Of a stretch of 60,226 nucleotides of DNA, positions 52,449 to 60,226 are shown piece after piece; within the stretch, counting starts at the first letter, position 1, and every line of letters begins with the position of its first letter. The notes under the pieces are model-generated. The model saw only the letters and a program-made list of their open reading frames with translations, was not told where the DNA came from and searched no databases. Origin of the DNA: Caldifarciminota bacterium (lineage in GTDB: Bacteria; Hydrothermota; Hydrothermia; Hydrothermales; JAJRUZ01). The stretch spans positions 1-60,226 of the forward strand of contig JAJRUZ010000043.1 in NCBI GenBank assembly GCA_024277525.1, read 5' to 3'. The position numbers and the translations under genes are program-made.

Positions 52449-52870
52449 TTTTTCGTTTTTAAAGCCCTTTTTTCAAGCCATGCCCCTCCTATCAAAACAA
52501 GAAGGACCAGAAATGTTGTAAAGCATGCCACAAGAATATAGCCGAGTCCTACCGCAAGTCCTATTGCTCCCATTACCCATATATCTGATGCGGTTGTTAA
52601 ACCCCTTATTTTGTCCTCATCCCTGAAAATTGCACCGGCACCTATAAAACCGATACCTGTCACAACCTGTGCAGCAATTCTGGAAGGGTCAATCGTTCCT
52701 GTTTCGGATTTAACAAGAATTGAAAGAAGCGCATAAAGGGTTGAACCCATTCCGACAAGCATATGTGTTCTTAAACCTGCTGTTTTTCCCGATATTTCCC
52801 TCTCTATTCCTATTACTCCCGAAAGAATAAAAGAAATAAAAAGTCTTGATAAAAAAGCAATTTCATTCAT
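52445..52870 (-). CDS. MgtC/SapB-family membrane protein
   Basis: 141 residues. SGVIGIEREISGKTAGLRTH, ASQ-like VTGIGFIGAGAIFRDEDKI and RGLTTASDIWVMGAIGLAVG are the MgtC/SapB signatures, with four to five helices. It lacks the long C-terminal cytoplasmic domain of Salmonella MgtC and ends with a lysine-rich tail. Related proteins affect Mg homeostasis or F-ATPase. It is leader of a two-gene unit with nuoH. Confidence 0.9.
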   Translation of the reverse strand: MNEIAFLSRLFISFILSGVIGIEREISGKTAGLRTHMLVGMGSTLYALLSILVKSETGTIDPSRIAAQVVTGIGFIGAGAIFRDEDKIRGLTTASDIWVMGAIGLAVGLGYILVACFTTFLVLLVLIGGAWLEKRALKTKK

Positions 52871-52876
52871 AAATAT

Positions 52877-52905
52877 ATTATAATAAAATCAAAACGAAAA
52901 TGCAG
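52877..52905 (-). promoter_or_regulatory. Promoter of mgtC-nuoH, leaderless type
   Basis: Minus strand CTGCAT (52900-52905), 17 bp, TATAAT (52877-52882), 6 nt to the ATG at 52870. No Shine-Dalgarno. Confidence 0.55.
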
Positions 52906-53706
52906 AATTTTTTATTAATTTTTTATTTATTAATTTATTTTTTACTTCTTTACTTTATCATATTAAGTGTAATAAATTATTTTTTAAATAAAAGTTTCTT
53001 AAAAGGAATTATTATTTTATTTCCTGTCATTATTCTTGTTTTTATATCCGGAAATTTATTGGGAATTTTATTCTCGGGTGGTTTAAATTTTGCGGTTAAA
53101 AGTTCTCTGTCTGTAATAATTTTTGTATCTTTAATTATACTGTTGATAAAATCAATTGAAAACTTAAGCAAAGTTTACCATTTCAGGAATTTTGTAAAAA
53201 AATATAAATTGAAAATAAAATTTTTGAAAGCAAAAAGTGATTTATTATCAAAATTGAAACTTGCAGAAATGTATGAAAAAGTTAATGAATATGAAAAAGC
53301 AGATAAAATTTATGAGAGATTAAAAAATGAAGTAGATGATTTAAATTTAGTAAATCTCATAGAAAGAAACCGAATGAGAATCAGTTCCTATATAAAAGCA
53401 TCAGAGCAAGCGGAAAAAGATATTTGTGATAACTGTGGAAATAAAATACCCGTTGACAGAATATTTTGTCCCTTTTGCAATTCATCTTTTTACCCTTTAA
53501 ATTTATACAAATTTTTCAAATATAAACTCAAATTCAAAAGGATACACTTTGTTTTTTTAGCATTATTTATTTTCTCATATCTCATATTTCTCGGACCGTT
53601 TTGTTTTATAGCTTTTTTAATAGAACTATCCGCTCTTTTTTCCTTAATTTATGATCCGTTTGAAGGACTCTCGGAATTTGAATTAATGATAAAAAGATTT
53701 GATTGA
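52900..53706 (+). CDS. Membrane protein with zinc ribbon
   Basis: 268 residues, not recognised as a named family. The first 100 residues hold three hydrophobic helices. Residues about 115-170 are a helical TPR-like stretch (KLAEMYEKVNEYEKADKIYERL). A zinc ribbon with CDNCG and CPFC follows near 176-191, then two further helices. It is divergent from mgtC across 29 bp. A TAAAAT -10 (52884-52889) lies 10 nt before the ATG. Function unknown. Confidence 0.7.
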   Translation: MQNFLLIFYLLIYFLLLYFIILSVINYFLNKSFLKGIIILFPVIILVFISGNLLGILFSGGLNFAVKSSLSVIIFVSLIILLIKSIENLSKVYHFRNFVKKYKLKIKFLKAKSDLLSKLKLAEMYEKVNEYEKADKIYERLKNEVDDLNLVNLIERNRMRISSYIKASEQAEKDICDNCGNKIPVDRIFCPFCNSSFYPLNLYKFFKYKLKFKRIHFVFLALFIFSYLIFLGPFCFIAFLIELSALFSLIYDPFEGLSEFELMIKRFD

Positions 53707-53757
53707 TTTAAAAGACAGAAAGATTGCATCCGATTCTTAAAATAAAAAATCAAAATT

Positions 53758-53788
53758 TTGAATGTTAATTTCAGAAAAAGTATATAAT
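53758..53788 (+). promoter_or_regulatory. Promoter of mfd-metK, leaderless type
   Basis: TTGAAT (53758-53763), 17-19 bp, TATATAAT (53781-53788), 6 nt to the ATG at 53795. No Shine-Dalgarno. Confidence 0.65.
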
Positions 53789-53794
53789 TAAATT

Positions 53795-56410
53795 ATGTCC
53801 GAATATATAGAATATCTTGCTCTCACAAACACAGAAAAAGGGAAGTACCCTGTCATTTTTTCAATTAACAAAGACGAATATAAATTTTTTAAAAAAGGAA
53901 AAAATAAAATTCTATTATGGGACCCTTATGAGGAGCCTTTTGTATTGAATAGCACCGAAAAAAACAAAAGATGTTTCCTTGAGTTAAAAAAAGGGGGAAA
54001 TTTGAACCCGAATAAACTCATAAAAATTTTAATTAAATCAAATTATACGGAATATGATAAAGTATATTCCGAAAAAGAATTTGCAAAAAGAGGTTTTATA
54101 ATAGATATTTTCTTTGAAGAATCCGCCTATCCCATAAGAATTGAATTTTTCGGAGATACAATAGAGGAAATAAGAATTTTTGAACCTTGGTCTCAAAGAA
54201 AAATAAAGATAAAAGATTCCTTAATAGTTTATCTTCCTTCCATCCACAGAAAAGACTTTAAAGATGAGGAACTTTTAAAACCCGAAGATTTTCATTTTAT
54301 AGAGGAAGAAAAAATAGAAAAGAAAAGGATCTCACTTTTGTTGAAATTTAAAAATTTCGGAGAGTTTATTGATTTTCTGAAAAAAGGAAAAAAAGAAATA
54401 ATATATGTTGCCGAAGATGAGATAAGATTTTCTTATCTGAAAAAAATAATTCCCGAAATCAAATTTTTAAAAGGTGTTATTACGGGGAGTTTTGAAATTG
54501 AAGAGGAGAAAAAGATTATAATATCGGAAAGGGATATTTATCCGGGTATTACAAGGGTTAGAAAATTTGTTTTACCTTTCAGGGAAGAGAGTTTTTTTGA
54601 ATTGAATCCAGGAGATACAGTAATTTATGAGGAAGAAGGAATATGTTCTTTAAAGGGTTTTAAGAAAATTGAGACAAACGGTAGGGAAATTGAGCATATT
54701 GAACTTGTTTTCAAGGATAATCAAAAACTCTATGTTCCTTTTTGGGAGATAAGTAAAATAGAAAAATATTTCGGAAAAAGGGAGTTTACGGATTATTCAA
54801 CAAAAAAATGGGTTAACCAATTTGTCAGGGCAAAGATGGAAATTCATGAATTTGCAAAAAAAATACTCAAATTAACAGCAAGAAGAAAAGTAATGAAAGG
54901 GATTTCTTTTAAATTGGATAATGAAGAAGAGGAAATTCTTAATGAAATTATAGCAAGTTTTCCTTACACCGAGACGGAGGATCAGAAAAAAGTATGGGAG
55001 GAGGTAAAAAGGGATATGGAATCCGAAAAAAGGATGGAAAGATTGATAATAGGAGATTCGGGTTTCGGTAAAACCGAGATTGCATTAAGAGCCGCTTCTT
55101 TATGTGCATTAAAAGGCTATCAGGCACTTTTTATATGTCCCACAACTCCGCTTGCCCTCCAACATTACAAAAACTTTGAAGAAAGGTTAAGACTTTTCCC
55201 TTTAAATGTTAAAATGTTATCCCGTCTTTTGACAAAAAAGGAAGAGAAAGAGGTTTTACGGGAATTAAAAGAGGGAAGAATTGATATTTTAATTGCCACG
55301 CACAGAGCATTATCTCCGGATGTCCGGTTCAAAAACCTCGGACTACTTATAATTGATGAAGAGCAGAGATTCGGTGTTGAGCATAAAGAGAAAATAAAAT
55401 TTTTAAGAGAAGAAATTGATTATTTAAGCTTGTCCGCAACTCCGATACCCAGAACCCTTGCCCTTTCTATTTACGGAATAAATGATATTTCAAGAATAAG
55501 GACACCTCCGCCGGGTAGAAAGGAAAGTGAAATAATAATTGCACCTTACAGTTTACAAAAAATAAAAGAAGCGATTGATAAAGAACTAAAAAGAAACGGA
55601 CAAGTGATATATGTAAGGAACAGAATCAAACCTCTGGAAGAAATAAAGAAAAAGATAGAGACAATTTTTCCGGGTATAAAATGTGATATATTGCACGGTA
55701 GAATGGACAAAATTCAGATAGAGAACAAACTTATTTCCTTCATATTAGGAGATACAAAAATTTTAATAACCACCTCCATTTTGGAAACAGGAATGGATTT
55801 TGAAAATGTAAATACATTAATTATTGAAAGACCGGACATGTTCGGGTTATCAGAACTTTATGCTTTAAAAGGAAGGGTAGGAAGGAGGGATAAAAAGTCT
55901 TTTGTTTATATTCTTCTGCCTCATAAATTAAGTGAAAAGGCGAGGGAGAGGATAAGAATTATAAAAAGGTATAATTTTCCGGGAAGCGGAGAGAAGGTTG
56001 CTTTAAAAGACCTTGAATTAAGGGGACCGGGTGAGATTTTCGGTAAAAAACAGAAAGGATTTATAAAAAATTTCGGGATTTCGATGTATATAAAAATGTT
56101 AGAGGAAGAAATAAAGAAATTAAAAGGAGAAAAGGTTTTAAAAAAAGATGTAAAGATTGTTTCTTATACTTCGTTATGTCTCCCCGGGGACATGGAGGAA
56201 GAGGATAAAATTCATTTTACAAGGAGTTTGTTTTCAGCAGAGACAGAGGAGGAGATTGAGCAGATAATAGAGGAATACAGGGACAGATTCGGGAAACCTG
56301 ACAGAATGGTAAAGAAAATTTTTGACCTTGCAAGAGTATATTTAAAGACGAAAAGGGAAGGCAAGAATATGATAAAGGTTTTTGAAAATGTTATTTACGC
56401 GGAGTATTAA
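53795..56410 (+). CDS. mfd: Transcription-repair coupling factor Mfd, compact form
   Basis: 871 residues against about 1050-1180 usually. The UvrB-like N-terminus is cut to about 265 residues, with [20 protein letters not shown] and [16 protein letters not shown] still visible. The RNA-polymerase-binding RID domain begins at about 268 ([20 protein letters not shown]). Helicase motifs are full: Walker [10 protein letters not shown] at 420-428 (usual GDVGYGKTE), DEEQRFGV near 521, [15 protein letters not shown], the TRG region [14 protein letters not shown] and [13 protein letters not shown]. The C-terminal domain ([17 protein letters not shown]) is present. It dislodges stalled RNA polymerase; UvrA recruitment by the shortened N-terminus is uncertain. 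Confidence 0.92.
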   Translation: MSEYIEYLALTNTEKGKYPVIFSINKDEYKFFKKGKNKILLWDPYEEPFVLNSTEKNKRCFLELKKGGNLNPNKLIKILIKSNYTEYDKVYSEKEFAKRGFIIDIFFEESAYPIRIEFFGDTIEEIRIFEPWSQRKIKIKDSLIVYLPSIHRKDFKDEELLKPEDFHFIEEEKIEKKRISLLLKFKNFGEFIDFLKKGKKEIIYVAEDEIRFSYLKKIIPEIKFLKGVITGSFEIEEEKKIIISERDIYPGITRVRKFVLPFREESFFELNPGDTVIYEEEGICSLKGFKKIETNGREIEHIELVFKDNQKLYVPFWEISKIEKYFGKREFTDYSTKKWVNQFVRAKMEIHEFAKKILKLTARRKVMKGISFKLDNEEEEILNEIIASFPYTETEDQKKVWEEVKRDMESEKRMERLIIGDSGFGKTEIALRAASLCALKGYQALFICPTTPLALQHYKNFEERLRLFPLNVKMLSRLLTKKEEKEVLRELKEGRIDILIATHRALSPDVRFKNLGLLIIDEEQRFGVEHKEKIKFLREEIDYLSLSATPIPRTLALSIYGINDISRIRTPPPGRKESEIIIAPYSLQKIKEAIDKELKRNGQVIYVRNRIKPLEEIKKKIETIFPGIKCDILHGRMDKIQIENKLISFILGDTKILITTSILETGMDFENVNTLIIERPDMFGLSELYALKGRVGRRDKKSFVYILLPHKLSEKARERIRIIKRYNFPGSGEKVALKDLELRGPGEIFGKKQKGFIKNFGISMYIKMLEEEIKKLKGEKVLKKDVKIVSYTSLCLPGDMEEEDKIHFTRSLFSAETEEEIEQIIEEYRDRFGKPDRMVKKIFDLARVYLKTKREGKNMIKVFENVIYAEY

Positions 56411-56441
56411 TTTATATTAAAATTATTACTTCTTCAAACCG

Positions 56442-56454
56442 AGGTTCAAATCCT
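56442..56454 (+). other. tRNA T-arm-like 13-mer upstream of metK
   Basis: AGGTTCAAATCCT has a 3-bp stem and a TTCAAAT loop like a tRNA T-arm. No acceptor, D or anticodon arm surrounds it. It sits 24 nt before the metK start, in sense orientation. Confidence 0.35.
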
Positions 56455-56465
56455 TTTAAAAAAAT

Positions 56466-56471
56466 TAAAAT
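56466..56471 (+). promoter_or_regulatory. -10 box of metK, leaderless type
   Basis: TAAAAT, 7 nt before the GTG start. No good -35 and no Shine-Dalgarno, so metK may also be read from the mfd promoter. Confidence 0.4.
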
Positions 56472-56478
56472 TATAAAA

Positions 56479-57630
56479 GTGAGAAAAATAAAAGGAATCT
56501 CTTATTTTACATCCGAATCTGTTACAGAAGGACATCCGGATAAGCTTTGTGATCAGGTTTCTGATGCTATTTTGGATGCGATAATTGCAAAGGACCCGGA
56601 TGCAAGGGTCGCATGTGAAGCACTTACCTCACGCGGAATGTTTGTTGTTGCAGGGGAAATAACAACCGAGTGTTATGTAGAAATCCCTGACATAGTGAGG
56701 GAAACAATAAGGGAAGCAGGTTATACCAATCCTTCATACGGACTTGATCATGAGACTGTTGCTGTATTGACTGCCATTCAGGCTCAATCAGGAGATATAG
56801 CAAAAGGTGTGGATATAGGTGGAGCAGGTGATCAGGGTATGATGTTCGGATTTGCAATAAATGAAACTCCTGAATTTATGCCCCTTCCGATCATGCTTGC
56901 TCATAAACTCGTGAAAAGATTAGCCCATGTGCGAAAAAACGGAACACTTCCCTATTTAAGACCGGATGGCAAATCTCAGGTTACAGTGAGATATGTTGAC
57001 GGAAAGCCCGACAAGGTTACGGCAATAATTTTATCAGCCCAACATGACCCTGATATTTCCATTAAAGAATTAAGGGAAGACTTAATAGAAGTTGTAATAG
57101 AAAAGGTGATACCCAGGGAGATGATGGATGAAGATGTAAAAATTTACATAAATCCCACGGGAAGATTTGTTACCGGCGGTCCTCAGGCTGATACGGGTTT
57201 AACAGGAAGGAAAATAATGGTTGACACTTATGGAGGTTATGCAAGACACGGAGGCGGCTGTTTTTCCGGAAAAGACCCAACAAAAGTTGATAGGTCTGCT
57301 TCTTATATGGCTCGTTATCTTGCCAAAAATATTGTAGCTGCGGGTCTTGCTGAAACATGTGAGATACAGCTTGCTTATGCCATAGGTGTTCCTGAACCGG
57401 TTGCGGTTTATGTGAATACTTACGATACAGGAAAAGTTCCTGAGGAAAGAATTGTGAAATTTATAAGAGAAAGATTTGACCTCTCTCCGAGAGGAATAAT
57501 TGATTTTCTCGAATTAAGAAGACCGATATACAAAAGAACAGCAGTTTACGGACATTTCGGAAGAGAAGAGCAAGGTTTTACATGGGAGAGAACGGATAGT
57601 AAAGAAGATTTCATGGAACTCCTGGGTTAA
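56479..57630 (+). CDS. metK: S-adenosylmethionine synthetase
   Basis: 383 residues, normal length. [43 protein letters not shown] and [20 protein letters not shown] are the ATP/methionine-binding signatures. It makes SAM from methionine and ATP. The start is GTG at 56479, placing [10 protein letters not shown] at about residue 10. The last 20 bases overlap the convergent cdsA. SAM is also broken down by the hydrolase at 47016-47792. There is no SAM-riboswitch-like leader. Confidence 0.97.
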   Translation: MRKIKGISYFTSESVTEGHPDKLCDQVSDAILDAIIAKDPDARVACEALTSRGMFVVAGEITTECYVEIPDIVRETIREAGYTNPSYGLDHETVAVLTAIQAQSGDIAKGVDIGGAGDQGMMFGFAINETPEFMPLPIMLAHKLVKRLAHVRKNGTLPYLRPDGKSQVTVRYVDGKPDKVTAIILSAQHDPDISIKELREDLIEVVIEKVIPREMMDEDVKIYINPTGRFVTGGPQADTGLTGRKIMVDTYGGYARHGGGCFSGKDPTKVDRSASYMARYLAKNIVAAGLAETCEIQLAYAIGVPEPVAVYVNTYDTGKVPEERIVKFIRERFDLSPRGIIDFLELRRPIYKRTAVYGHFGREEQGFTWERTDSKEDFMELLG

Positions 57631-58438
57631 ACAGAATTAAATAAAAATAATAAAAATATATTGAAATTAAAAGGGAATCTATTCTGTCAAGAAATCCTCC
57701 GTGTCCGGGAAGCAGAGAAGAGGAATCTTTTATACCCATTTCCCTTTTAAACATTGACTCCCACAAATCACCTAAGAAGGCAAATACTGAGATAAAAACA
57801 GAAGTTAAAACCCTTTCATAAATATTTGCATTTGTGAACAAGGAAAAAATCATTGAAAATAAAATTGCAAAAACAAATCCTCCGACTGTGCCCTCTATTG
57901 TTTTATTTTTTGATACCCTCTCCCATAATTTTCTTTTCCCGAAAAATTTTCCGCAGAAAAAAGAAAAAGAATCAAAAAACCATACAACTCCGAATAAAAA
58001 AATGACTTCTTTAAACCCGAAATCTTTTCTTATATTATAAAAGAACAAAGCAGGAAGAATTATATAGAAAATACTAACAAGTGATGAAGAGAAAAACATA
58101 AATCCTTTTCTCTTCTCAGCAAAAAAAAGGGAGATAAAAAAATAAATTAAAATCAGAAAAAAAAGCAGAAAAATATCTTTTTCCTGAAAAAAGGTAAGAA
58201 AAGGAAGAAATAAAATGTTAATAAAAAAAATAATATTGGGTTTTAAGATATAACCGGAATTATAAAGGATTTTTAAGAATTCAAATAAGGAAAAAAAAGC
58301 AAAAACAAAAATTAAAATAAAAAAATAAAAATCCCCCTTATATGTAAGAAAAAGTGTAATAAGTATTAATATTATTCCTGTTAATATTCTGAGACTAAAT
58401 TTTGCCAAATCTTCTTTCTCTTTTGGAGTATTCTTCAA
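57611..58438 (-). CDS. cdsA: Phosphatidate cytidylyltransferase
   Basis: 275 residues with about seven membrane helices. The C-terminal signature is [21 protein letters not shown] then DRIDSLL. The Mg-binding Asp and Lys-Asp pair are present. It makes CDP-diacylglycerol for phospholipid synthesis. The chosen start lies 44 nt inside uppS; the following hydrophobic helix fits. It is third in frr-uppS-cdsA, a widespread order. Confidence 0.93.
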   Translation of the reverse strand: MKNTPKEKEDLAKFSLRILTGIILILITLFLTYKGDFYFFILIFVFAFFSLFEFLKILYNSGYILKPNIIFFINILFLPFLTFFQEKDIFLLFFLILIYFFISLFFAEKRKGFMFFSSSLVSIFYIILPALFFYNIRKDFGFKEVIFLFGVVWFFDSFSFFCGKFFGKRKLWERVSKNKTIEGTVGGFVFAILFSMIFSLFTNANIYERVLTSVFISVFAFLGDLWESMFKREMGIKDSSSLLPGHGGFLDRIDSLLISIYFYYFYLILFNPGVP

Positions 58439-59075
58439 TTGCTTTTAAAAAATCTTCCTTTCTGAAATCAGGCCAGTATTTGTCCGTAAAGTAAAGTTCT
58501 GTATAAGCAATTTCCCATAAAAAGAAGTTTGAAATTCTCATTTCACCGCTTGTTCTGATTAAAAGGTCAGGGTCAGGAAGTTGAGGGTCATATAAATATT
58601 TTCTGAAATCCCTCTCATTTATTTCTTTTTTTCCGTTCTTTAAAATTTTATTTATTGCGTCTATAATTTCAACCCTTCCTCCGTAGTTAATTGCCAGATA
58701 TAAAAACATGTCATTATTATGTTTTGTTTTTTCCTCTGCCTCTTGAATTACTTTCTTAGTTTTCTCCGGAATGTTCTCTCTTTTTCCTATGACTTTCAAT
58801 CTAATTCCGTTTTTTAAAAGTAATTTAATTTCCCTTTTTGCGACTGTTTCCAAAAGATTAAAGAGTCCCTTCACTTCATCTTCCGGTCTATCCCAGTTTT
58901 CTGTTGAGAAAGTAAAGAGGGTTAAATACTTCACTCCGATTTCCCTGGCAGTCCTCACAACCTCCCTTACGGATTCAACTCCTTCTTTATGTCCTACTAT
59001 TCTGGGTAAATTTCTTTCCTTAGCCCACCTCCCGTTTCCGTCCATTATTACCGCAACATGCAAAGGAATTCTCAT
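58395..59075 (-). CDS. uppS: Undecaprenyl diphosphate synthase
   Basis: 226 residues. HVAVIMDGNGRWAKERNLPR holds the catalytic Asp. GHKEGVESVREVVR, TLFTFSTENWDRP and RTSGEMRISNFFLWEIAYTE are the cis-prenyltransferase motifs. It extends FPP (from IspA) to C55-PP for peptidoglycan. The ATG overlaps the frr stop (ATGA). Confidence 0.97.
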   Translation of the reverse strand: MRIPLHVAVIMDGNGRWAKERNLPRIVGHKEGVESVREVVRTAREIGVKYLTLFTFSTENWDRPEDEVKGLFNLLETVAKREIKLLLKNGIRLKVIGKRENIPEKTKKVIQEAEEKTKHNNDMFLYLAINYGGRVEIIDAINKILKNGKKEINERDFRKYLYDPQLPDPDLLIRTSGEMRISNFFLWEIAYTELYFTDKYWPDFRKEDFLKAIEEYSKRERRFGKI

Positions 59076-59626
59076 TCTTCCATTATTTCTTTTTCTTTAA
59101 TCTTTACTATATCATCTATTTCCTTTGTTTTATCTTCGATAATTTCCTGCACCTTTTTTTTAAATCTTTCTGCATCATCCTCGGATACCTCTCCGTTCTC
59201 TTTTTTTTCTTTTATCTTCTCCAGAATATCCCTTCTTATATTTCTCAATGCGACTTTTGCTTCTTCTGCAAATTTTTTGACAAGTTTTACAAGTTCTTTT
59301 CTTCTCTCTTCTGAAAGAGGAGGAATTGGTAATTTAATTACACCGCCCTCTGTTTTCGGGGTGAGCCCGAGTCCGCTTTTAAGAATAGCCTTTTCAATTT
59401 CTGACACCACATTTTTATCGTAGGGTTTTATAACAAGAAGACGCGGTTCAGGAGCTCCTATTCCGGCTATTTGCATAAGGGGAATCTCCTGTCCGTAGTA
59501 GTTGACCTTTATATTCTCCAATAAAGAAGGAGAAGCCCTACCTGTTCTGAGTCTTTTGAGTTCATCCTTTAAGTTGTTAATTGTCTTTTGCATTCGCAAT
59601 TCACCGTCTTTGATAAGGTCTTCCAT
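59072..59626 (-). CDS. frr: Ribosome recycling factor
   Basis: 184 residues. RMQKTINNLKDELKRLRTGR, ASPSLLENIKVNYYGQEIPL, ITPYDK-like VIKPYDKNVVSEIEKAI and EERRKELVKLVKKFAEEAKV are RRF motifs. It splits the post-termination 70S ribosome with EF-G. It is first in the frr-uppS-cdsA unit. The upstream leader holds a T-arm-like 13-mer at 59649-59661. Confidence 0.97.
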   Translation of the reverse strand: MEDLIKDGELRMQKTINNLKDELKRLRTGRASPSLLENIKVNYYGQEIPLMQIAGIGAPEPRLLVIKPYDKNVVSEIEKAILKSGLGLTPKTEGGVIKLPIPPLSEERRKELVKLVKKFAEEAKVALRNIRRDILEKIKEKKENGEVSEDDAERFKKKVQEIIEDKTKEIDDIVKIKEKEIMEE

Positions 59627-59648
59627 AGCAATTTAAGAATAATTTAAA

Positions 59649-60157
59649 GGGAATTGAACCCGAATTAAATAAGATTTTAATAAAATTAAAGAAAAAAATC
59701 AAATACTTTCGTTTTCCACATAAGTTTGATATAATTTTTAATACCCGGGAGTGAAATAACCAAGAAGAATATGCTATTTATCGCGCAGAATTTCAAAAAT
59801 ATTAAGATATATATAAAAACTTCCTGTTGCACAACAACTTACATAAAAACCAATCAACTTGCATTTTTTATTTTTTGATGGTATTGTATAATACAAACCC
59901 GAATCAGGCGGACAAAAAAGGAGTGGTTTTGATGAAATTTTTTATTTTGTATTTTCAATTTGCAAAAACTGGAAAAAGGGAGGTATTATTCAAATATGAG
60001 AGTTCTCTCTCTCTCTCGGTGAAATTTATTCAATTTTTCCTTTCGGATTTTTACATCCATGGTTGACGCATCTTCCTCCGCCATTCGGTAAATTTTGAGA
60101 AAAGGCTTGCGGAGTTAAAGATAAGAAAAAAGTATTTTAATTTTGGGTTCAATTCCC
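59649..60157. repeat. 509-bp non-coding segment bounded by inverted 13-mers
   Basis: GGGAATTGAACCC (59649-59661) and its exact reverse complement GGGTTCAATTCCC (60145-60157) bound the segment; similarity continues inward for a few AT-rich bases (GAATTAAAT versus AAAATTAAAAT). Each 13-mer is also tRNA T-arm-like and points outward toward a start codon. The interior has a TATAAT at 59730-59735, another at 59887-59892, a CT tract near 60005 and short ORFs only. No flanking duplication is seen. It could be a miniature element or paired leader elements of divergent genes. Confidence 0.4.
59932..60066 (+). CDS. Possible 44-residue ORF downstream of a promoter
   Basis: An ATG at 59932 follows AAGGAG (59918-59923) and a TATAAT (59887-59892). 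The product (MKFFILYFQFAKTGKREVLF and so on) has a hydrophobic start but no recognisable family. A second start with a strong GGGAGGT (59978-59984) at 59996 reads eight codons (MRVLSLSR) through a CT tract and stops. The real product, if any, is unclear. Confidence 0.2.
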   Translation: MKFFILYFQFAKTGKREVLFKYESSLSLSVKFIQFFLSDFYIHG

Positions 60158-60190
60158 GTTATATTAAAAAGGAGGAAAACACAGCAATTT

Positions 60191-60226
60191 ATGCAACCGG
60201 TTGGCAAATCACGGATATTGACTTTA
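60191..60226 (+). CDS. Possible start of a gene running off the right edge
   Basis: ATG at 60191 with GGAGG at 60171-60175 (15 nt away, rather far) reads MQPVGKSRILTL to the window end. Too short to identify; the T-arm-like 13-mer at 60145-60157 lies upstream. Confidence 0.25.
   Translation, partial: MQPVGKSRILTL

Noticed and set aside
56433-56460. Partial tRNA gene before metK
   Set aside because: Only a T-arm-like stretch exists; no acceptor, anticodon or D-arm can be folded.
56411-56478. SAM riboswitch before metK
   Set aside because: Only 68 bp, no paired helices or terminator; the T-arm-like element is too small.
1-60226. CRISPR array, insertion sequence or prophage
   Set aside because: No spaced direct repeats, transposase, integrase or phage genes were seen anywhere in the window.

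Overview
The window is AT-rich, tightly packed bacterial chromosome with overlapping genes. It carries type IX secretion (T9SS) genes (a SprA-family translocon protein, a PorV-type outer-membrane protein and a gingipain-like C25 protease with a T9SS sorting tail) together with strictly anaerobic enzymes (a four-subunit 2-oxoacid:ferredoxin oxidoreductase joined to heterodisulfide-reductase HdrABC, and hydrogenase maturation genes). That mixture suggests an uncultured anaerobic, two-membrane lineage near the Fibrobacteres-Chlorobi-Bacteroidetes group; candidate phylum WOR-3 (Stahlbacteria) is my best guess. The assignment is inference from gene content, not from a phylogenetic marker.

Layout. 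1-1774 (minus): isocitrate dehydrogenase (cut by the window edge), a LolA-like carrier and succinyl-CoA synthetase alpha. 1853-7185 (plus): ndk, a small RqcH-like protein, and two envelope proteins, one with a SprA-like module. 7221-10120 (minus): a 13-haem-site cytochrome c and a secreted beta-propeller with a T9SS-like tail. 10275-15535 (plus): an N-terminally truncated AAA/TPR protein, an M19 dipeptidase, an ATPase of the DUF4143 family, a decayed capA and a diguanylate cyclase. 15571-20329: tRNA-Ser, an outer-membrane barrel, prenyl synthase, a HhH/envelope protein and recO. 20500-25957: a HAD phosphatase and, divergently, hypC-hypD, an Mth938-like protein, an ABC-2 exporter, two tiny membrane proteins and hypE. 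26023-33208 (minus): korDABC-hdrCBA, tRNA-Val and a cNMP-binding protein. 33352-36009 (minus): the C25 protease. 36151-45862 (plus): TPR protein, ileS, a TraR/DksA-type zinc protein, lspA and sprA, facing porV (45931-46965, minus). 47016-51416 (plus): SAM hydrolase, aminotransferase, aspartokinase and pyrimidine-nucleoside phosphorylase. 51507-52870 (minus): mgtC and nuoH. 52900-57630 (plus): a zinc-ribbon membrane protein, a short mfd and metK. 57611-59626 (minus): frr-uppS-cdsA. The last 600 bases hold no convincing gene.

How it fits together. Isocitrate dehydrogenase, KOR and SucD form a ferredoxin-linked segment of the TCA cycle. The HdrA-MvhD fusion beside KOR suggests that ferredoxin/CoA chemistry is coupled to thiol or disulfide electron carriers by flavin-based bifurcation. 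SprA, PorV, the C25 protease and the propeller point to protein export to the cell surface, and the multihaem cytochrome may move electrons across the envelope.

Control signals. Sigma70-like promoters (TTGAAA/TTGACT/TTGATT with TATAAT/TAAAAT) can be read before most operons and fall into two classes. Some have a leader of roughly 20-45 nt with a strong Shine-Dalgarno. Many others have the -10 box only 5-8 nt before the start codon, which predicts leaderless mRNAs. tRNA T-arm-like 13-mers precede four transcription units, and two of them form exact inverted repeats bounding a 509-bp non-coding segment at the right end.
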